Part shown: positions 9,190-17,802 of the stretch, in pieces
How the letters are laid out: every line of letters starts with the position of its first letter
How positions within the stretch are numbered: the stretch's first letter is position 1
Source: Amycolatopsis nigrescens CSC17Ta-90
Lineage (GTDB): Bacteria > Actinomycetota > Actinomycetes > Mycobacteriales > Pseudonocardiaceae
Reading direction: 5' to 3'
Length of the DNA stretch: 64,000 bases
NCBI RefSeq assembly: GCF_000384315.1
Contig: NZ_ARVW01000001.1
Location: 815,746 to 879,745 of the forward strand
Program-made: the position numbers and the translations under genes
The notes under the pieces: model-generated
Databases searched by the model: none
What the model was told of the DNA's origin: nothing
Seen by the model: the letters and a program-made list of their open reading frames with translations, nothing else

Positions 9190-9621
9190 ATGCGCACCCT
9201 TCTGGCCCTCGGCGGACTGTTGTTGGCCCTGCTGGCCGGCTGCACCGAGCCGGCGCCTCCGGCACCGACGGCGCCATCGCTACCGTCCGCGTCGGCCGTC
9301 GAGAGCCCGGCGAGCTGGGTGGAGCTGGCCAGAAGCGGCGGGTACACCGGCGACCGCTGGAACCTGCGGGTGGACCAGGGCGAGCGGACCCTGCTGCCGC
9401 AGGACCGGACCTGGCTGTTCGAGCAGCTCGGCGACCCGGATTTCCGGGCGCTCGACGAGCAGTACGTCAACGAGCAGCTCCGCGACGGCTACACCATCGA
9501 GATCACCGTCGGTTACCAGGACGGCAGCACCAAGAAGGTGCGCACCACCGACCCGTCGACCGACCGGCCCGCGGTGCTCACCGGCCTGGTGGACCTGGTC
9601 AACCGGCTGAGCCGCCAGTGA
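9190..9621 (+). CDS. Small lipoprotein
   Basis: 143 residues. The first 18 residues form a lipoprotein signal peptide ending in the lipobox LLAGC, so the protein should be tethered to the outer face of the membrane. A Pro/Ala/Ser linker follows, then an about 95-residue globular part with SWVELARSGGYTGDRWNL and ITVGYQDGSTKKVRTTDP. The pattern resembles small protealysin/emfourin inhibitor-like domains (VELARSGG near the start), but I hold that loosely. The last 23 bp overlap the end of the convergent PucR gene. Confidence 0.75.
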   Translation: MRTLLALGGLLLALLAGCTEPAPPAPTAPSLPSASAVESPASWVELARSGGYTGDRWNLRVDQGERTLLPQDRTWLFEQLGDPDFRALDEQYVNEQLRDGYTIEITVGYQDGSTKKVRTTDPSTDRPAVLTGLVDLVNRLSRQ

Positions 9622-10789
9622 GCCGGTGCGCGATCAGCGCCAGCGACAAGGTCACCCGGCTCTCGTCCGCCTGCGGCGAGCGGCCGAGCAGTTTTTCCAG
9701 CCGCCGCAACCGGTTCAGCACGGTGTTGCGATGGCAGTAGAGCCGCTCGGCGGTGGCCACCGCCGAGCGGTTGGTGGCCAGCCAAGCGCTCAGCGTGCCC
9801 AGCAGCACATCACGTTCCGCAGCGGGCAGCCGGAGCAGCGGGCCGAGCACGGTGACCACCAGTCGGTCGGCCAGCTCCGGCGAGGCCACCACCAGCGCCT
9901 CCGGCAGCCGCTCGTCCAGCCGGGCCAGCCCGGCTTCCTCCGGCGGCAGGGTGCGCAGGGCGAGCGCGGCGAACTCGTACGCGACCCCGAGCTCACCGAG
10001 CCCGTGCGACGGAGGGCTCACCCCGACCCTGGCCCGCACCCCGCCGCGCACCAGGCCGAGCACCGAGTCGAGCGACCGCTGTTCCAGCGCGACCAGGCCG
10101 AGCAGGGTCTGCCCGCGCGGCTGCCACACCGACCGCACCCCGTACACCGCCAGCGCGTCCTGCGGCATGACCAGGCCGGGCGTGCCGTCCGGGGCCAGGT
10201 CCGCGACCAGCACCACGTAGTCGCTCTCGGCGGGCAGTGCGAGCTCGGTCGCGGCCTGCGCGGCGAACCCCGGTTCCCGGCCGCGGCCGCGCAGCAGGTC
10301 CTCGACCAGCGCGTGCCGCCGGTGCTCGTCGAGGCGGCGAAGCTGCAGCTCGGCGCTCCGGTACGCGCTGGCCACCTCGGAGGAAGCCTCGTCCACCACG
10401 GTCCAGACCTGGGTGGCGACGTCCAGCAGCTGGTCGCGGTCCACCCGGTCGTCCTCCTTGGCCATCTGCACCAGCGCCCGCCAGATCACCCGGCCGCCGA
10501 GCCGGTACGAGCGCAGCACCGAGTGCAGCGGCACCCGCTGCTCCGCGCGTCGCGCCCCGGTGACCGTCGCCGCGTCGAACGGGTCGACGCCTTCGGGCAC
10601 GGTCTTGCCGAGCAGTTGCAGCACCCGTTCCAGGTTGGCCCGGCAGGACCGCCGCAGCTCGGCGAGCGAGACCAGCGCGGCGTCGTGGTAGCCGGGGTTC
10701 TCGGCGAGGATGTCACCCACCAGGTTGTCGGTGAGCGCGTCCAGCCTGGTGATCTGCACCCTGGCCAGGTGCTGGCCGAGATCGTCCAC
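9599..10789 (-). CDS. PucR-family transcriptional regulator
   Basis: 396 residues from GTG 10789 (MDDLGQHLARVQ), chosen because GGGAG stands 7 nt upstream; an ATG at 10864 adds 25 unconserved residues. N-terminal helical sensor-like region, central GGDEF-like fold region, and a C-terminal HTH (ERLYCHRNTVLNRLRRLEKL, about 350-370) typical of the PucR/CdaR group, where the HRNTV-RL segment is the recognition helix. These regulators usually activate a neighbouring catabolic gene; the hydroxy-acid oxidase at 7918 is the nearest candidate. The 3' end overlaps the lipoprotein gene tail to tail. Confidence 0.85.
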   Translation of the reverse strand: MDDLGQHLARVQITRLDALTDNLVGDILAENPGYHDAALVSLAELRRSCRANLERVLQLLGKTVPEGVDPFDAATVTGARRAEQRVPLHSVLRSYRLGGRVIWRALVQMAKEDDRVDRDQLLDVATQVWTVVDEASSEVASAYRSAELQLRRLDEHRRHALVEDLLRGRGREPGFAAQAATELALPAESDYVVLVADLAPDGTPGLVMPQDALAVYGVRSVWQPRGQTLLGLVALEQRSLDSVLGLVRGGVRARVGVSPPSHGLGELGVAYEFAALALRTLPPEEAGLARLDERLPEALVVASPELADRLVVTVLGPLLRLPAAERDVLLGTLSAWLATNRSAVATAERLYCHRNTVLNRLRRLEKLLGRSPQADESRVTLSLALIAHRLTGGSAG

Positions 10790-10861
10790 GTGCGCGCTCC
10801 CTGAGTGGGCCGTCCGATGCGGGAATAACTGGCCTGGCGCGGGCGCTCTTCCCGTCAGGTT

Positions 10862-10875
10862 CATGCAAATGCATG
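10862..10875. promoter_or_regulatory. CATGCA-AA-TGCATG inverted repeat
   Basis: Perfect 6-bp arms with a 2-nt centre, in the gap between the MarR stop (10901) and the PucR start (10789). Size and form suit a MarR-type or PucR-type operator in front of the PucR gene. No second copy is present in the MarR/pirin divergent promoter. Confidence 0.4.
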
Positions 10876-10900
10876 GACTTGGAGGAGGCTCGCGATGCGC

Positions 10901-11350
10901 CTAGCCGGGAATGCTCTCCTGCGCCAGCCGCAGCTTTTCACAAAGCCGGTGCAGGGTACGGAGTTCGTCCGCGGTCAGCGCGCCGCCGACGTACTTGCCG
11001 ATGGCGGCCGCGTGCTCGCGGCCGATCCGGCGCTGCACGGCCAGGCCGTGCCCGGTCAGCCTGACCACGGTGCCACGCCGGTCGCCGGCGTCACCGGAAC
11101 GGCTGACCAGCCCGTCCTCCTCCATCCGCTCGACCAGCCTGCTCAGGCTGGACTGGTTGAGCAAGATGTGCTCGTTCAACTCGCGCAGCCGCAGTCCGGT
11201 ATCCGGGAAGCGGGACAGGTTGTACAGCACGTCGTACTCGCGCATCGGCACCTCGGCGCCGCGATGCGCACGCTGGAGGCGCCTGATCACCGCGACCTGG
11301 GCGCGGAACAACGACTCCCAGGCCGGCACCGCGGACTTCGTTCTCGGCAT
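10901..11350 (-). CDS. MarR-family transcriptional regulator
   Basis: 149 residues, standard MarR length. The winged helix occupies about residues 35-110: LRLRELNEHILLNQSSLSRL is the HTH and DGLVSRSGDAGDRRG is the wing with the conserved Asp-Arg-Arg. Divergent from the pirin gene with 46 bp between starts, so it most likely represses that promoter and its own. MarR proteins of this position commonly answer phenolics or oxidants; the ligand here is unknown. ATG 11350 is the only start with a plausible upstream region. Confidence 0.9.
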   Translation of the reverse strand: MPRTKSAVPAWESLFRAQVAVIRRLQRAHRGAEVPMREYDVLYNLSRFPDTGLRLRELNEHILLNQSSLSRLVERMEEDGLVSRSGDAGDRRGTVVRLTGHGLAVQRRIGREHAAAIGKYVGGALTADELRTLHRLCEKLRLAQESIPG

Positions 11351-11396
11351 CCCGCCTCCGTTTCCCTGACTTCATCCCGCAAGGAAGGATCACACC

Positions 11397-12386
11397 ATGC
11401 CCGGTATCACCGTTCCCGACCTGTTGGTGCTCCCCCGGATCCCGGTCCCGCCGCCGGAGGCGGCCGAGCGGCCGGTGCGGCAGGTGGTCACCGCCCACCA
11501 GCAGCTGGAAGGCGCTGGTTTCGCGGTGCGGCGCCCGTTCCCCAGCGCGGACCTGCCGGGGGCCGACCCGTTCATCCTGCTCGACCACCTCGGTGAGGTC
11601 GCCTACGAACCGCACGAGGCGAAGGGCGCGCCGTGGCATCCGCACCGCGGCTTCGAGACCGTCACCTACCTGATGGACGGCACCTTCGTGCACCACGACT
11701 CGCACGGTGGCGGCGGCCGGATCAACGAGGGCGACACGCAGTGGATGACCGCGGGCTCGGGCGTGCTGCACGACGAGCTGCCGAGCGAGGAGCTGGTGCT
11801 CTCGGGCGGCTGGTTCCACGGCGTCCAGCTGTGGGTGAACCTGCCGCGTGCGCAGAAGATGGTCGCGCCGCGTTACCAGGACCTGAAGGCGGACAAGCTG
11901 ACCCTGCTCACCTCGGCCGACGGCGGCGCGCTGGTCCGGCTGATCGCCGGTGACCTCGGCGGCTTCGGTGGCTTCGAGGGACCGGGCATGACCTACACGC
12001 CGATCAGCTACGCGCACGTGTCGCTCAGCCCCGGCGCCCAGCTGCGCACGCCATGGCAGCCGGACTTCAGCGCGATGGTCTACGTGCTCTCCGGTGCAGG
12101 GGCGGTCGGCGCCGAGGGCAGGACGCTGCAGACCGGGCAGCTCGCGGTGCTCGGCGCCGGTGACGCGATCACCGTGCGCGCCGCGGACCGGCAGGACAAC
12201 CGCACCGGGCAGCTGGAGCTCCTGCTGCTCGGCGGCAGGCCGCTGCGGGAGCCCGTCGTCCAATATGGACCGTTCGTGATGAACACCAAGGAGGAGATCC
12301 TGGAGGCCATGCACGACTACCGCGACGGCCGGATGGGCCAGATCCCCGCGGAGCACGCCGGACGCCGCCTCGGCGACGGTTCGTGA
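11397..12386 (+). CDS. Pirin family protein
   Basis: 329-residue bicupin. The N-terminal pirin domain carries the metal ligands in WHPHRGFETVTYLMDG (His-x-His) and VLHDELPSEE (His-x-Glu), all four present, so iron binding and a quercetin-2,3-dioxygenase-type or redox role is possible. The C-terminal cupin follows, ending in a segment (FVMNTKEEILEAMHDYRDGRMG) found in bacterial pirins. AAGGAAGGA precedes ATG 11397. Divergently paired with a MarR gene that probably controls it. Confidence 0.93.
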   Translation: MPGITVPDLLVLPRIPVPPPEAAERPVRQVVTAHQQLEGAGFAVRRPFPSADLPGADPFILLDHLGEVAYEPHEAKGAPWHPHRGFETVTYLMDGTFVHHDSHGGGGRINEGDTQWMTAGSGVLHDELPSEELVLSGGWFHGVQLWVNLPRAQKMVAPRYQDLKADKLTLLTSADGGALVRLIAGDLGGFGGFEGPGMTYTPISYAHVSLSPGAQLRTPWQPDFSAMVYVLSGAGAVGAEGRTLQTGQLAVLGAGDAITVRAADRQDNRTGQLELLLLGGRPLREPVVQYGPFVMNTKEEILEAMHDYRDGRMGQIPAEHAGRRLGDGS

Positions 12387-12492
12387 CCCAGCGGTCGTGA
12401 GTGGAAAGTGTTGCCGGAAGGGGCAAGTAATTGCGAACATCCGGTAGCTTTCGGTTGCGGATTGGGGTGACCCGAACCGCCTGGGCCGGGTT

Positions 12493-12957
12493 ATGCCGAT
12501 CGTTGACGTGCTTGGCCCGGCAACGTTGGCCTACTTTGGTGATGATGCGCGAGCCCCAGTTGAGCTCGCTTCCCTCGAGATGGTTCCGCAGGGGCATCCT
12601 GATCTCGATGTCCTGTTGGCGTCGGTTCCGGCGGGCGATGCCGAGGAATCTGACCTTGCCGAGATCACCTCGCCGGCCGCCGTGGTGCGTCGTGGGGGGC
12701 AGGTCGTTGCCGCCGCGGGCTACCGGCGCTGGCCAGGGCGGGTAGCCCACATGTCGGTGTTGACGGCGCCGGAGCAGCGTGGGCGCGGATTGGCACGAGT
12801 TGTTGCTGGCGCGGCTGTGGCGCACGGTGTGGCGAACCGGCTGTTGCCGCAGTGGCGGGCACGGCCCGGCGCGTCCCGCCGTGTGGCCCAAGCGTTGGGG
12901 TTTCGGGAACTCGGTGTTCAGTTGAGCGTTCGAGTCGCGGATCGGGTTGCCATGTAA
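12493..12957 (+). CDS. GNAT-type N-acetyltransferase, probably lacking its N-terminus
   Basis: 154 residues. The acetyl-CoA loop is SVLTAPEQRGRGLARVV (R-x-x-G-x-G/A form) at about 96-112, followed by QWRARPGASRRVAQALGFRELG, the standard GNAT C-terminal strand. Homologues I recall are about 80-100 residues longer at the N-terminus. Upstream of ATG 12493 the frame stays open and coding-like for 15 codons back to a TAG at 12445, with no start codon and no ribosome site. GC and codon use are lower than in the neighbours. I read this as a 5'-truncated, possibly inactive gene; a genuinely short GNAT remains possible. Confidence 0.6.
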   Translation: MPIVDVLGPATLAYFGDDARAPVELASLEMVPQGHPDLDVLLASVPAGDAEESDLAEITSPAAVVRRGGQVVAAAGYRRWPGRVAHMSVLTAPEQRGRGLARVVAGAAVAHGVANRLLPQWRARPGASRRVAQALGFRELGVQLSVRVADRVAM

Positions 12958-13192
12958 GAGTTCCAGGATCGCCCGATGTTTGCTGTGAACTGCAACCATC
13001 GACGGCCTTCAGGATGCTGGTCTACCAAGGGATAGCGCTCCCACTGCACTGTGATCATGAACTGGCAACCTGGCCAGCTCAGATTCCACATAAGCACTTT
13101 CCGCGCACGACGTGTTCTGCCGCACACCACGGAACAACCGCCGCCCGAAGATCGTTGGAGCCAGCCGGCACACCACTGGGCGGGAGAGGTAC
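12958..13192. other. Low-GC gap with a weak minus-strand coding remnant
   Basis: 235 bp of lower GC than the surroundings. On the minus strand a frame from about 13102 to 12958 contains QWERYPLVDQHPEGRRWLQF and GRSWNSY, a spacing that recalls the N-terminal helical domain of tyrosine recombinases, but there is no start signal and no catalytic domain. I cannot confirm the family. Together with the truncated GNAT gene it looks like a deletion scar left by a transferred segment. Confidence 0.3.
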
Positions 13193-14413
13193 ATGAGCGT
13201 GCGCGCGGCACCGAAGACCAGCACGGCCCGCTATGTCCTGATTCTGGGCGGTCTGTCCGCCTTCGCCCCGCTTTCCATCGACATGTACCTGCCCGCCCTG
13301 CCGACCATGGCCGGCAGCCTGCGCAGCGACGACGCCACCCTCCAGCTCACCCTGACCACGTTCGTGATCGGCCTCGCCGTCGGCCAGCTCGTGATCGGCC
13401 CGCTGTCGGACACCTTCGGCCGCCGCCGCCCGCTGATCGCCGGCCTGGTGCTGTTCACCGTGGCGTCGGTGCTCTGCGCGCTGAGCCCGTCGGCCGAGCT
13501 GCTCGTCGCCGCCCGCGGGCTGCAGTCGCTCGGCGCGGCCGCCGGGATCGTGATCGCCAGGGCGATGGTCCGCGACCTGTTCTCCGGCACCGCGATGACC
13601 AAGTTCTTCTCGATGCTCATGCTGGTCAGCGGCGTGGCGCCGGTGCTGGCGCCGATCGCGGGCGGGCAGCTGCTGCGGATCACCTCCTGGCGCGGCGTGT
13701 TCGTCGTGCTGGGCGTGATCGGCGCGTTGCTGCTCATCATGACCGTGCTGGCGCTGCCCGACCCGCTGCCCGCGGCGAACCGCCGTCCCGCCCGGTTCGG
13801 CTCGATCCTGCGCGGCTACGGCGACCTGCTCGCCGACCGGAGTTTCGTCGGCTACGCGCTCGCCTCCGGGCTGATGTTCGCGGGCCTGTTCGCCTACATT
13901 TCCGCGTCCTCCTTCGTCCTGCAGGGCGTGTACGGGCTGAGTCCCCAGCAGTACAGCCTGGTCTTCGGCGCGAACGGCGTCGGCATGGTGCTGGCCAGCC
14001 AGCTCAACGCCCGGCTGGTGGGCCGCCTCACCGAACGCACGCTGCTCACCGCGGGACTGCTCACCGCGGTCGCCGCCGGGCTGGGGCTGGTGCTCACCTC
14101 GACCCTGCACCTCGGCCTGGCCGGGTTGCTGCCCGCGCTGATGATCCTGGTGTCCAGCATCGGGGTGGTGATGCCCAACGCGAGCTCGCTGGGCCTCACC
14201 GGTCATCCGGAGACGGCCGGTTCGGCCAGCGCCCTGCTCGGCGTCCTGCAGTTCGTGATCGGCGCCGCGGCCACCCCGCTGGTCAGCCTCGGCGGGACGA
14301 ACTCGGCCGTCCCGATGACCGTGGTGATGGCCGGATTCTCACTGGCCGCGCTGGCCGCTTTCGGCACGCTCACCCGCCGCGGCGGGCTCAGGCCGCTGCC
14401 GGTGGCCGGGTAG
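13193..14413 (+). CDS. Bcr/CflA-type MFS drug efflux transporter
   Basis: 406 residues with about 12 hydrophobic segments. The first helix carries SIDMYLPALPTMA, a hallmark of the Bcr/CflA (DHA1) group, and loop 2-3 has GPLSDTFGRRRPL, the MFS motif A. Expected role: proton-driven export of small toxic molecules across the cytoplasmic membrane. ATG 13193 was chosen over the in-frame ATG 13112 because GGGAGAGG precedes it and homologues begin near this point. The last 75 bp also encode the C-terminus of the convergent MFS gene. Confidence 0.92.
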   Translation: MSVRAAPKTSTARYVLILGGLSAFAPLSIDMYLPALPTMAGSLRSDDATLQLTLTTFVIGLAVGQLVIGPLSDTFGRRRPLIAGLVLFTVASVLCALSPSAELLVAARGLQSLGAAAGIVIARAMVRDLFSGTAMTKFFSMLMLVSGVAPVLAPIAGGQLLRITSWRGVFVVLGVIGALLLIMTVLALPDPLPAANRRPARFGSILRGYGDLLADRSFVGYALASGLMFAGLFAYISASSFVLQGVYGLSPQQYSLVFGANGVGMVLASQLNARLVGRLTERTLLTAGLLTAVAAGLGLVLTSTLHLGLAGLLPALMILVSSIGVVMPNASSLGLTGHPETAGSASALLGVLQFVIGAAATPLVSLGGTNSAVPMTVVMAGFSLAALAAFGTLTRRGGLRPLPVAG

Positions 14414-15799
14414 CCGGAGCGCGAGCAGCACCGCGAACAGCGCGAACACCGCGCCGATCCCGAACGCCCAGCCGTACCCGGCGGCCAGTGCCTCGGCCGG
14501 CGGCTGCCGGTCGGCGAGCGCGGCGGACGTCCGGCCGGCAGCCACCGTGCTCATCGCGGCGATCGCGACCGAGCCGCAGACCTGCTTGGTGGTGCTCAGG
14601 ACGCCCGAAGCGAGCCCCGCCACCTTGGACGGCACGCCGCTGGTGGCCAGCACCGTGATACCGGTGAACGCCGCGCCCGAGCCGAGGCTGAACACCAGTC
14701 CGGGCAGCAGCACCGAAACCGGGTACGAGCTCCCGGCCCGCACGAAGGCGAGTGCGAAGAACCCGGCCGTCGAGATCATCAGGCCGCCCAGCACCACCGG
14801 TTTCGCACCCCACCTCGAGATCGGCCCGCCGGCCAGCTGCGCCCCGACCACGATCGCCGCGGTCAGCGGCACGAACGCCAGCCCGCTGACCAGCGCGGAG
14901 TAGCCGAGCACGTTCTGCAGGTACAGCGACAGCAGGTACCAGCTGCTGTAGAAACCGACACCGAGGCAGAACATCAGCGCGTTCGCCTTGCCGACGGACG
15001 CGATCCGGAAGAAGCTCGGCGGCAACAGCGGTTCGGCCGCCCAGCGCGACTCGTGCACCCAGAAGACCGCCAGCAGCACCAGCCCGAGCGTCAGCGCGAG
15101 CACCGTCGCCGTGCTGCCCCAGCCGTGCGCCTGCCCGGTGGTGATCCCGTAGACGGCGCTGCCGAGGCCGATGGTGACCAGCAGCGCGCCAGGCACGTCC
15201 AGCCGGTGACCGCCGGTCGGCCGGTCCCGCAGCGCGAACCAGGCCAGCACGGTGCCCACCAGCCCGATCGGCACCTTCACCAGCAGGGTCCACCGCCAGC
15301 CGAACGCGTCGGTGAGCACCCCGCCGAGCACCGCTCCGGCCGCGCCGCCGACGCTGCCGGTGGCGGTCCAGGCCGCGAACCCCCTGGTCCGCCGCGGCCC
15401 CTCCGGCAGCGCGGAGCTGATCACCGTCATCGTGGTCGGGGCCAGCGCGGCACTGCCGAGACCCTGCACGATCCTGGCGCCGACGAGCACCGCCGGCGAC
15501 GTGGCCAGCCCGCCGACCAGGTTCGCGAGGGTGAACAGGCCGAGCCCGATCACGAACAGCCGCCGCTCCCCGAACAGGTCCGCGCACCGGCCGCCGAGCA
15601 ACTGGAACCCGGCGAAGCTGAGCAGGTAGCCGCTGACCACCCACTGCAGGTCGGTCCCGCTGAAGCCGAGTTCTCGGCCGATCGCCGGCAGCGCCAGGTT
15701 CACGATCATCGTGTCCAGCACGACGACGAAACTGCCGAAGCAGGCCAAGGTCACGACCAGCCAGTCCGGTACCACGCGCACTCGTGTCAAAGCAGCCAT
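14339..15799 (-). CDS. DHA2-type MFS exporter behind an iron box
   Basis: 486 residues, about 14 membrane segments, the EmrB/QacA form. Characteristic pieces: LDTMIVNLALPAIGRELG in helix 1, GGRCADLFGERRLF as motif A, and GAVLGGVLTDAFGWRW in helix 5. ATG 15799 has GGGAGG 4 nt upstream; a TTG one codon before it is an alternative. The divergent promoter holds a 16/19 match to the IdeR/DmdR iron box and a TetR-like palindrome, so expression may respond both to iron and to the TetR protein next door. A siderophore or iron-chelator exporter is an attractive inference but no siderophore synthesis gene is in view. Confidence 0.9.
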   Translation of the reverse strand: MAALTRVRVVPDWLVVTLACFGSFVVVLDTMIVNLALPAIGRELGFSGTDLQWVVSGYLLSFAGFQLLGGRCADLFGERRLFVIGLGLFTLANLVGGLATSPAVLVGARIVQGLGSAALAPTTMTVISSALPEGPRRTRGFAAWTATGSVGGAAGAVLGGVLTDAFGWRWTLLVKVPIGLVGTVLAWFALRDRPTGGHRLDVPGALLVTIGLGSAVYGITTGQAHGWGSTATVLALTLGLVLLAVFWVHESRWAAEPLLPPSFFRIASVGKANALMFCLGVGFYSSWYLLSLYLQNVLGYSALVSGLAFVPLTAAIVVGAQLAGGPISRWGAKPVVLGGLMISTAGFFALAFVRAGSSYPVSVLLPGLVFSLGSGAAFTGITVLATSGVPSKVAGLASGVLSTTKQVCGSVAIAAMSTVAAGRTSAALADRQPPAEALAAGYGWAFGIGAVFALFAVLLALRLPGHRQRPEPAAAGERAESGQRGQ

Positions 15800-15819
15800 C
15801 AAGCCTCCCAGTCAGCAAC

Positions 15820-15838
15820 TTAGGCGAGGCTAACATAA
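15820..15838. promoter_or_regulatory. IdeR/DmdR-type iron box
   Basis: TTAGGCGAGGCTAACATAA matches the mycobacterial IdeR consensus TTAGGTTAGGCTAACCTAA at 16 of 19 positions. It lies 21 bp from the exporter start and 36 bp from the TetR start, a position from which Fe(II)-repressor binding would block transcription both ways. Confidence 0.6.
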
Positions 15839-15841
15839 TAA

Positions 15842-15854
15842 TGACCAGAGGTCA
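15842..15854. promoter_or_regulatory. TGACC-AGA-GGTCA palindrome, candidate TetR operator
   Basis: Perfect 5-bp arms around 3 nt, directly beside the iron box and upstream of the chosen TetR start. An upstream ATG (15841) would place the palindrome inside the gene, one reason to prefer ATG 15874. Confidence 0.45.
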
Positions 15855-15873
15855 CAAAGGTATCCTGACGAGG

Positions 15874-16404
15874 ATGACAACCCCGAAACTGGGCCGGCCT
15901 GCTCGCCTCTCGCGGGACGAGATCGTGTCGGCGGCACTCGAGTTCGATGTGGACACGCTGACCGTGCGCGCGCTCGCGCGCCGGCTCGGCGTGTCACATT
16001 CCGCGCTCTACCGCTGGGTGGCCGACCGCGACGAGCTGCTCGACCTGATCAGCGACACGCTGCTCACCCGGATCACCCCGGCCGAAGACCCGCCGGACGG
16101 CGACTGGCGCGGCTGGCTGGCCGCGCTGGGGCACGCGATGCGGCGCGAGTTCCTGCCGGTGACCGGCGGCACGGTCGCGCTGCCCCGGATGACGCCGACT
16201 CACCGGGCGCTGCACGACGACGCCGACCGGATACTGACCGCGAACGGCCTGAGCCAGCGGACGGCGACCGAGACCTACCTCGTGTTCGTGCTCACCGTGC
16301 GCGGCTGGATCGCCGCCGAGCAGGCGAAACACGTGTCCGCCGAAGCGGACCGCCGTTTCGCCATGATGCTCGACGCGTTGCTGAGAGGGCTTCCCGCCCG
16401 CTAG
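15874..16404 (+). CDS. TetR-family regulator
   Basis: 176 residues. N-terminal HTH: RLSRDEIVSAALEF, then LTVRALARRLGVSHSALYRW, the TetR recognition helix ending with the usual Tyr-x-Trp/His. The C-terminal ligand domain is TetR-C-like. Divergent from the DHA2 exporter, so probably the exporter's local repressor. In-frame ATG 15841 and GTG 15784 exist, but family homologues start just before GRPARLSR. The stop overlaps the convergent oxidoreductase stop by 4 bp. Confidence 0.88.
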   Translation: MTTPKLGRPARLSRDEIVSAALEFDVDTLTVRALARRLGVSHSALYRWVADRDELLDLISDTLLTRITPAEDPPDGDWRGWLAALGHAMRREFLPVTGGTVALPRMTPTHRALHDDADRILTANGLSQRTATETYLVFVLTVRGWIAAEQAKHVSAEADRRFAMMLDALLRGLPAR

Positions 16405-17624
16405 CCCAGTCCGGCCAGATCCGCCTCGCGCAGCTGCGTCGGGGTCACCTCGGTCCGATTGTCCACAAGGGACTGAAGTGCGTCGCCGTCGTCCCAGGAG
16501 TTGACGTTCATCGCGGCGGTCACCTTCCCGTCGCGCACCCAGAACGCGGTGAACTCCCTGCTCTTCAGATCACCGCGCACGACGAGCTCGTCGTTGTCCG
16601 GATCGGCCAGACCGCGGTACTCGCAGCCGAGGTCGTACTGGTCGGAGAAGAAGTAGGGCGAGCTCAGGTACGGCTCGTGCTCGCCGAGCAGGTTGCCCGC
16701 CACGTGCTCACCCTGGTACTTGGCATTCGCCCAGTGCTCCACCCGCAAGCGCTTGCCGTAGCGCGGATGGAACTGCGCCGCGATGTCACCGACCGCGTAG
16801 ACGTCCGGCGAAGCGGTGCGCAGCGTGGCGTCCACGCAAACACCGCCGTCGTCGGAAAGGTCCAGCCCGGCCGCGTGCGCCAGCTCCACACGGGGAGCCG
16901 CGCCGACCGCGACCAGCACCAGATCCGCGGGCAGCTCGGTGCCGTCGGTCAGCTTCACGCTGCGCACCCCGTCCGGTCCCCCGGCGAACTCGGCGACCCC
17001 CGCGCCCAGCCGCCAGCCGACCCCGTGTTCGGTGTGCAGGTCGCGGAAGACCCCGGCCACTTCGGCGCCGAGCACCGGCTCCAGCGGCGCCTGGATCTGG
17101 TCCACCACGGTGACCTCGGCACCGTGCTTGCGCGCAGCCGCGGCGACCTCGGTGCCGATCCAGCCCGCGCCGACGATCACGATCCGCTCGGCCGCGCTGA
17201 ACGCGGACCGCAGCGCCAGCGAGTCGTCCAGGGTGCGCAGGGTCCGCACGCCGGGCAGGTCCGTTCCCGGCACCGGCAGCGAGCGGGGCTGCGAGCCGGT
17301 GGCCAGCAGCAGCCGGTCGTACCGGTACTCGCCACCCGAGCCGTCGTGCACCAGCCTGCCGCCTAGTTCGATCCGGACCGCCGTCGTGCCCAGCCGCAGG
17401 TCGATGTTCTTGTCGGCGTAGAAGTCGGCTTCACGCACCCAGTCGGGCTCCTCCGCGTCGCCGAGCAGCACCCCCTTGGACAGCGGGGGCAGTTCATAGG
17501 GCCGATGCGACTCGGACCCGAGTACCAGCACGTCACCGGAATAACCTCGCTCGCGCAGCGCTGCCGCGGCGGATGCGCCACCGAGGCCGCTTCCGATGAT
17601 CACCACGTGCTTGGGCTCGGACAT
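16401..17624 (-). CDS. FAD-dependent NAD(P)H oxidoreductase, ferredoxin-reductase type
   Basis: 407 residues. FAD site VVIIGSGLGGASAAAALRERG at the N-terminus, second Rossmann site IVIVGAGWIGTEVAAAAR for NAD(P)H near 145-165, and YAVGDIAAQ near 280 for the flavin. The C-terminal about 85 residues match the Reductase_C domain of rubredoxin/ferredoxin reductases that serve P450s or ring dioxygenases. No ferredoxin or P450 gene is adjacent, so the partner is unknown. ATG 17624 is preceded by AAGGAGG at good spacing. Confidence 0.92.
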   Translation of the reverse strand: MSEPKHVVIIGSGLGGASAAAALRERGYSGDVLVLGSESHRPYELPPLSKGVLLGDAEEPDWVREADFYADKNIDLRLGTTAVRIELGGRLVHDGSGGEYRYDRLLLATGSQPRSLPVPGTDLPGVRTLRTLDDSLALRSAFSAAERIVIVGAGWIGTEVAAAARKHGAEVTVVDQIQAPLEPVLGAEVAGVFRDLHTEHGVGWRLGAGVAEFAGGPDGVRSVKLTDGTELPADLVLVAVGAAPRVELAHAAGLDLSDDGGVCVDATLRTASPDVYAVGDIAAQFHPRYGKRLRVEHWANAKYQGEHVAGNLLGEHEPYLSSPYFFSDQYDLGCEYRGLADPDNDELVVRGDLKSREFTAFWVRDGKVTAAMNVNSWDDGDALQSLVDNRTEVTPTQLREADLAGLG

Positions 17625-17802
17625 GTAGGGCCTCCTTGGACGGCGGTACTCACCACGAACATTACCGTCGTCGCCGATTCACAGCAGCCCTGCGAAACTC
17701 GTCGGTAGTTTTTTCGCGCGGACCGCGTCACGGCCCGTCCGCGACCGCGTCCCAGCCTGTGCACACGCACCAGAACGCGGCGAGCGACGGAGGGCGACGG
17801 AC

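Noticed and set aside
14339..16404. Siderophore biosynthesis locus
   Set aside because: Only an exporter, a TetR gene and an iron box are present; no NRPS or NIS synthetase is in the window.
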